This document shows, piece by piece, positions 62,120 to 64,000 of a stretch of 64,000 nt of DNA. The notes below the pieces were generated by a model that made no database searches, was not told the DNA's origin, and saw nothing but the letters and a program-made list of their open reading frames with translations. This DNA comes from Sphingobacteriales bacterium 46-32 (GTDB lineage Bacteria > Bacteroidota > Bacteroidia > Chitinophagales > Chitinophagaceae): positions 868,001 through 932,000 of the forward strand of contig MKTY01000020.1 in the NCBI GenBank assembly GCA_001898485.1, in the 5' to 3' direction. The position numbers and the translations under genes are program-made. Numbering within the stretch: the stretch's first letter is position 1; every line of letters begins with the position of its first letter.

Positions 62120-64000
62120 TTACTCCCCTTCATCTACCAGCTCAAGGCTGGAATAGACTGAGTATGCCTTTCTGTAACGGTCTGTTATTTCCTTTAATCG
62201 CTGACTGCCGTTAACATTTACGAGTATATTCAACACATCTCTGAATGCTTCATTACTGAGCTCATTCAAAAGGTTACGCAAGGGCTCATGATCATCGCCC
62301 GCATAGCTATTGTCCGTAAACACCGTCAATCCGTATTTCAGAAAATGATCAGAAATGAGCTGACGACCCTCCTGCACTATCAGTGGTACAGGTCTGCCCT
62401 CGTCGATTTTGCCCGAATAAAAGATTTCCTCTTCAATAGAATCATCCAGCCAGTTGCGCAGATCAGTAACCATATTATGATAAGCAAAAAAGAAATTACC
62501 CAGTCGCAATTGATTTTGAAACTGCAGCCTTTTTTCTTCTTCCACAATATGCTCCCAGCTCTCATATCTTTCGCGATATTTCGCGCGGTACTGCTCAGGA
62601 GCATGATGGCTTAATATGAGACAGATCTGCTTATTGAATACGGCATCGGATATATTTTCAAACTGCTCCTGGTACGAAGCCATATACTCGATTACGTGGG
62701 CCGGCAGTTTCTTTTCATCTTTATTAATCAGTGTCTGAATATAATTTTTGGCCAGTATAAGATAAGAGTTGAAACGCTCATTGCGGCCCGACCGGTTAAG
62801 TATCTGTTCAATCTGATTGTGCAGATGTTGATTGTTTGGGTCCACATCGAGACAGGTTTTTAGTACCATTGGGTAACAGGGATGTTCTTCGGCATGTGCC
62901 CAATCGCCCAGTATCTTGCCGGTACCTTCCTGGCGTATAATCTCATCTGTCTTTTGACTAAAACGCCGGTATTGAATAAAACCCTCTATTTCATTTCTTA
63001 TCTCTACATCCTCCAGCCTTTCACTACGCTCGTGCACTGCATGTACAAGTTGTTCGAAGTTGGCCTTGGTAAAACAGGTTGAATTCATAAGGTGCAGAGT
63101 AAACGTATCCAGTTCATACTCTTCCATATCCGGAAGTACATCGTTTTTAATAAATCTTATAAAAATGTCGCTGTTGACCTGGTCCTGCTGAAAACCGCTC
63201 ATTTGCATATTAGACAGCCCATGATAGAATACCTGTATAAACAACAGCTCATGATAAATATGCCTGTTTGACAATCTTGGTTCTATAATCTTTAGTCCGT
63301 TTGAAAAGTATAATGCAGCGTACAGGTTATGAATAGTGTGCACTTCGGCCGCTATCATCAGGTTGGTAATAAATTTATCATACACAGTTGGATTAATGAG
63401 TACCGGAAATTCTTTATAAATAACACCGCGTACATCCTGAAACTCATACTTGTGACATATCAGTTTCAGATGAAACATCCGGAGATTGAGTTCATTTTCA
63501 AAACCTATAAAATCAAGGCCATGCCATACAGCACCGGTTGACTGCAGCAGCGAGACGGTTTTGTTAATCGTTTTATACGTCCACAGATCAGCCATTTTAC
63601 CCACGGGCTGATATTTAACCTGAAACCATTTATTGACAATCAAGATCAGTTCATTAAATGCATCAACCAGGCCTTTGGGCTCATCGGTACCGTAGAGGCT
63701 GGCAGCCATTACATGGCCCGATGCCATGGCAATACCTGCAATCTCTGCCATCATGGTTTCGAGGAAAAACTCGTTGCTGATTACCTGGCGTTGGGTACGG
63801 AAGCGGTCTTCCAGCACATGTTGTAATACCGACGTAGCGCCATTGATGATCTGCGGAAATACCGCAATATCTTCCCGGCTTGCATATCCTGCTCTTACAC
63901 CTACGGCTACTGTCCAGAGTGCAAGCGGATAGTTTACAAAATCTGTCAGGCCAAAAGACCGGTCTGTAGAAGAACAAATTACCTCCTGCAGCCGGGCGGC
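62120..64000 (-). CDS. Large helical protein of unknown function, 5' end missing
   Basis: I do not recognise this protein. A GTG start at 63817 is possible, but the frame stays open to the right edge, with 626 codons visible, so the true start is outside. It is mostly helical, with TPR-like or alpha-solenoid spacing in places (KNYIQTLINKDEKKLPAHVIEYMAS; ILSHHAPEQYRAKYRERYESW). There is no signal peptide, catalytic motif or membrane segment in the visible part. It converges on the helicase gene, so it need not belong to that locus. Profile search of the full protein would decide. Confidence 0.6.
   Translation of the reverse strand, partial: AARLQEVICSSTDRSFGLTDFVNYPLALWTVAVGVRAGYASREDIAVFPQIINGATSVLQHVLEDRFRTQRQVISNEFFLETMMAEIAGIAMASGHVMAASLYGTDEPKGLVDAFNELILIVNKWFQVKYQPVGKMADLWTYKTINKTVSLLQSTGAVWHGLDFIGFENELNLRMFHLKLICHKYEFQDVRGVIYKEFPVLINPTVYDKFITNLMIAAEVHTIHNLYAALYFSNGLKIIEPRLSNRHIYHELLFIQVFYHGLSNMQMSGFQQDQVNSDIFIRFIKNDVLPDMEEYELDTFTLHLMNSTCFTKANFEQLVHAVHERSERLEDVEIRNEIEGFIQYRRFSQKTDEIIRQEGTGKILGDWAHAEEHPCYPMVLKTCLDVDPNNQHLHNQIEQILNRSGRNERFNSYLILAKNYIQTLINKDEKKLPAHVIEYMASYQEQFENISDAVFNKQICLILSHHAPEQYRAKYRERYESWEHIVEEEKRLQFQNQLRLGNFFFAYHNMVTDLRNWLDDSIEEEIFYSGKIDEGRPVPLIVQEGRQLISDHFLKYGLTVFTDNSYAGDDHEPLRNLLNELSNEAFRDVLNILVNVNGSQRLKEITDRYRKAYSVYSSLELVDEGE

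Noticed and set aside
1-64000. tRNA, rRNA, transposase or prophage genes
   Set aside because: No matching stem-loop/CCA patterns, rRNA stretches, transposase motifs or phage structural genes were seen on reading both strands, though a short tRNA could be missed without a covariance search.

Overview
The window looks like chromosomal DNA from a member of the Bacteroidota, most likely a Chitinophagaceae-type soil or plant bacterium. The grounds are two SusC/SusD outer-membrane uptake loci, a LytS/LytTR two-component pair, PepSY-like and DUF6600-type secreted proteins, a redoxin (TlpA-like) next to SusC, promoters of the TAnnTTTG type, and generally weak Shine-Dalgarno sequences. No rRNA, tRNA, CRISPR array, transposase or phage structural gene was seen. 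The family assignments are from motif recognition by eye, not from database searches.

Region 1 (1-5.1 kb) is an AT-rich accessory stretch: the end of a DprA/SLOG-like gene, a tight four-gene minus-strand operon (secreted PEGA-like protein, HNH nuclease, coiled-coil protein, DUF4407 membrane protein) and a divergent McrA-like HNH nuclease. Region 2 (5.1-13.1 kb) holds a nucleoside phosphorylase-like gene, a Tat-signal subunit plus GMC oxidoreductase pair, and a 1603-residue fusion of a sacsin/Hsp90-type ATPase to an SF1 helicase with a small downstream partner. Region 3 (13.4-28.5 kb) is mostly envelope and stress genes: TPR and ankyrin proteins, an acyltransferase, a polysaccharide deacetylase, PepSY-like proteins, a universal stress protein, a Crp/Fnr regulator followed by a reductase/DJ-1/monooxygenase series, and a Na+/H+ antiporter.

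Region 4 (28.6-40.4 kb) carries an RNA ligase gene (rtcB) divergent from a WYL regulator with two matching 21-bp inverted repeats between them. A SusC/SusD/TlpA locus follows, in which one TlpA copy is broken by a single stop codon, and then two overlapping RlaP-like nucleotidyltransferases. Together rtcB, the WYL regulator and the nucleotidyltransferases look like an RNA-repair neighbourhood split by a nutrient-uptake locus. Region 5 (40.4-50.9 kb) has a sigma factor, the second SusC/SusD locus, the LytS/LytTR pair, a hydrolase and DoxX.

Region 6 (50.9-64 kb) has an apparently orphan phenylalanine-rich leader with an attenuator-like hairpin, a Rnk/GreA-like factor, and a glycosyltransferase/FAD-enzyme pair. 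It ends with the most unusual locus of the window: an M48 metallopeptidase followed by an 1831-residue protein that joins a kinase-like remnant, DUF4011, an intact SF1 helicase, a Vsr-like nuclease fold that has lost key acidic residues, and a WGR domain. A large unrecognised protein converges on it and runs off the right edge.

Several intergenic regions contain A/G-rich inverted repeats, often with one arm sitting on the stop codon of the upstream gene. They share vocabulary with each other and form a repeat family worth examining.
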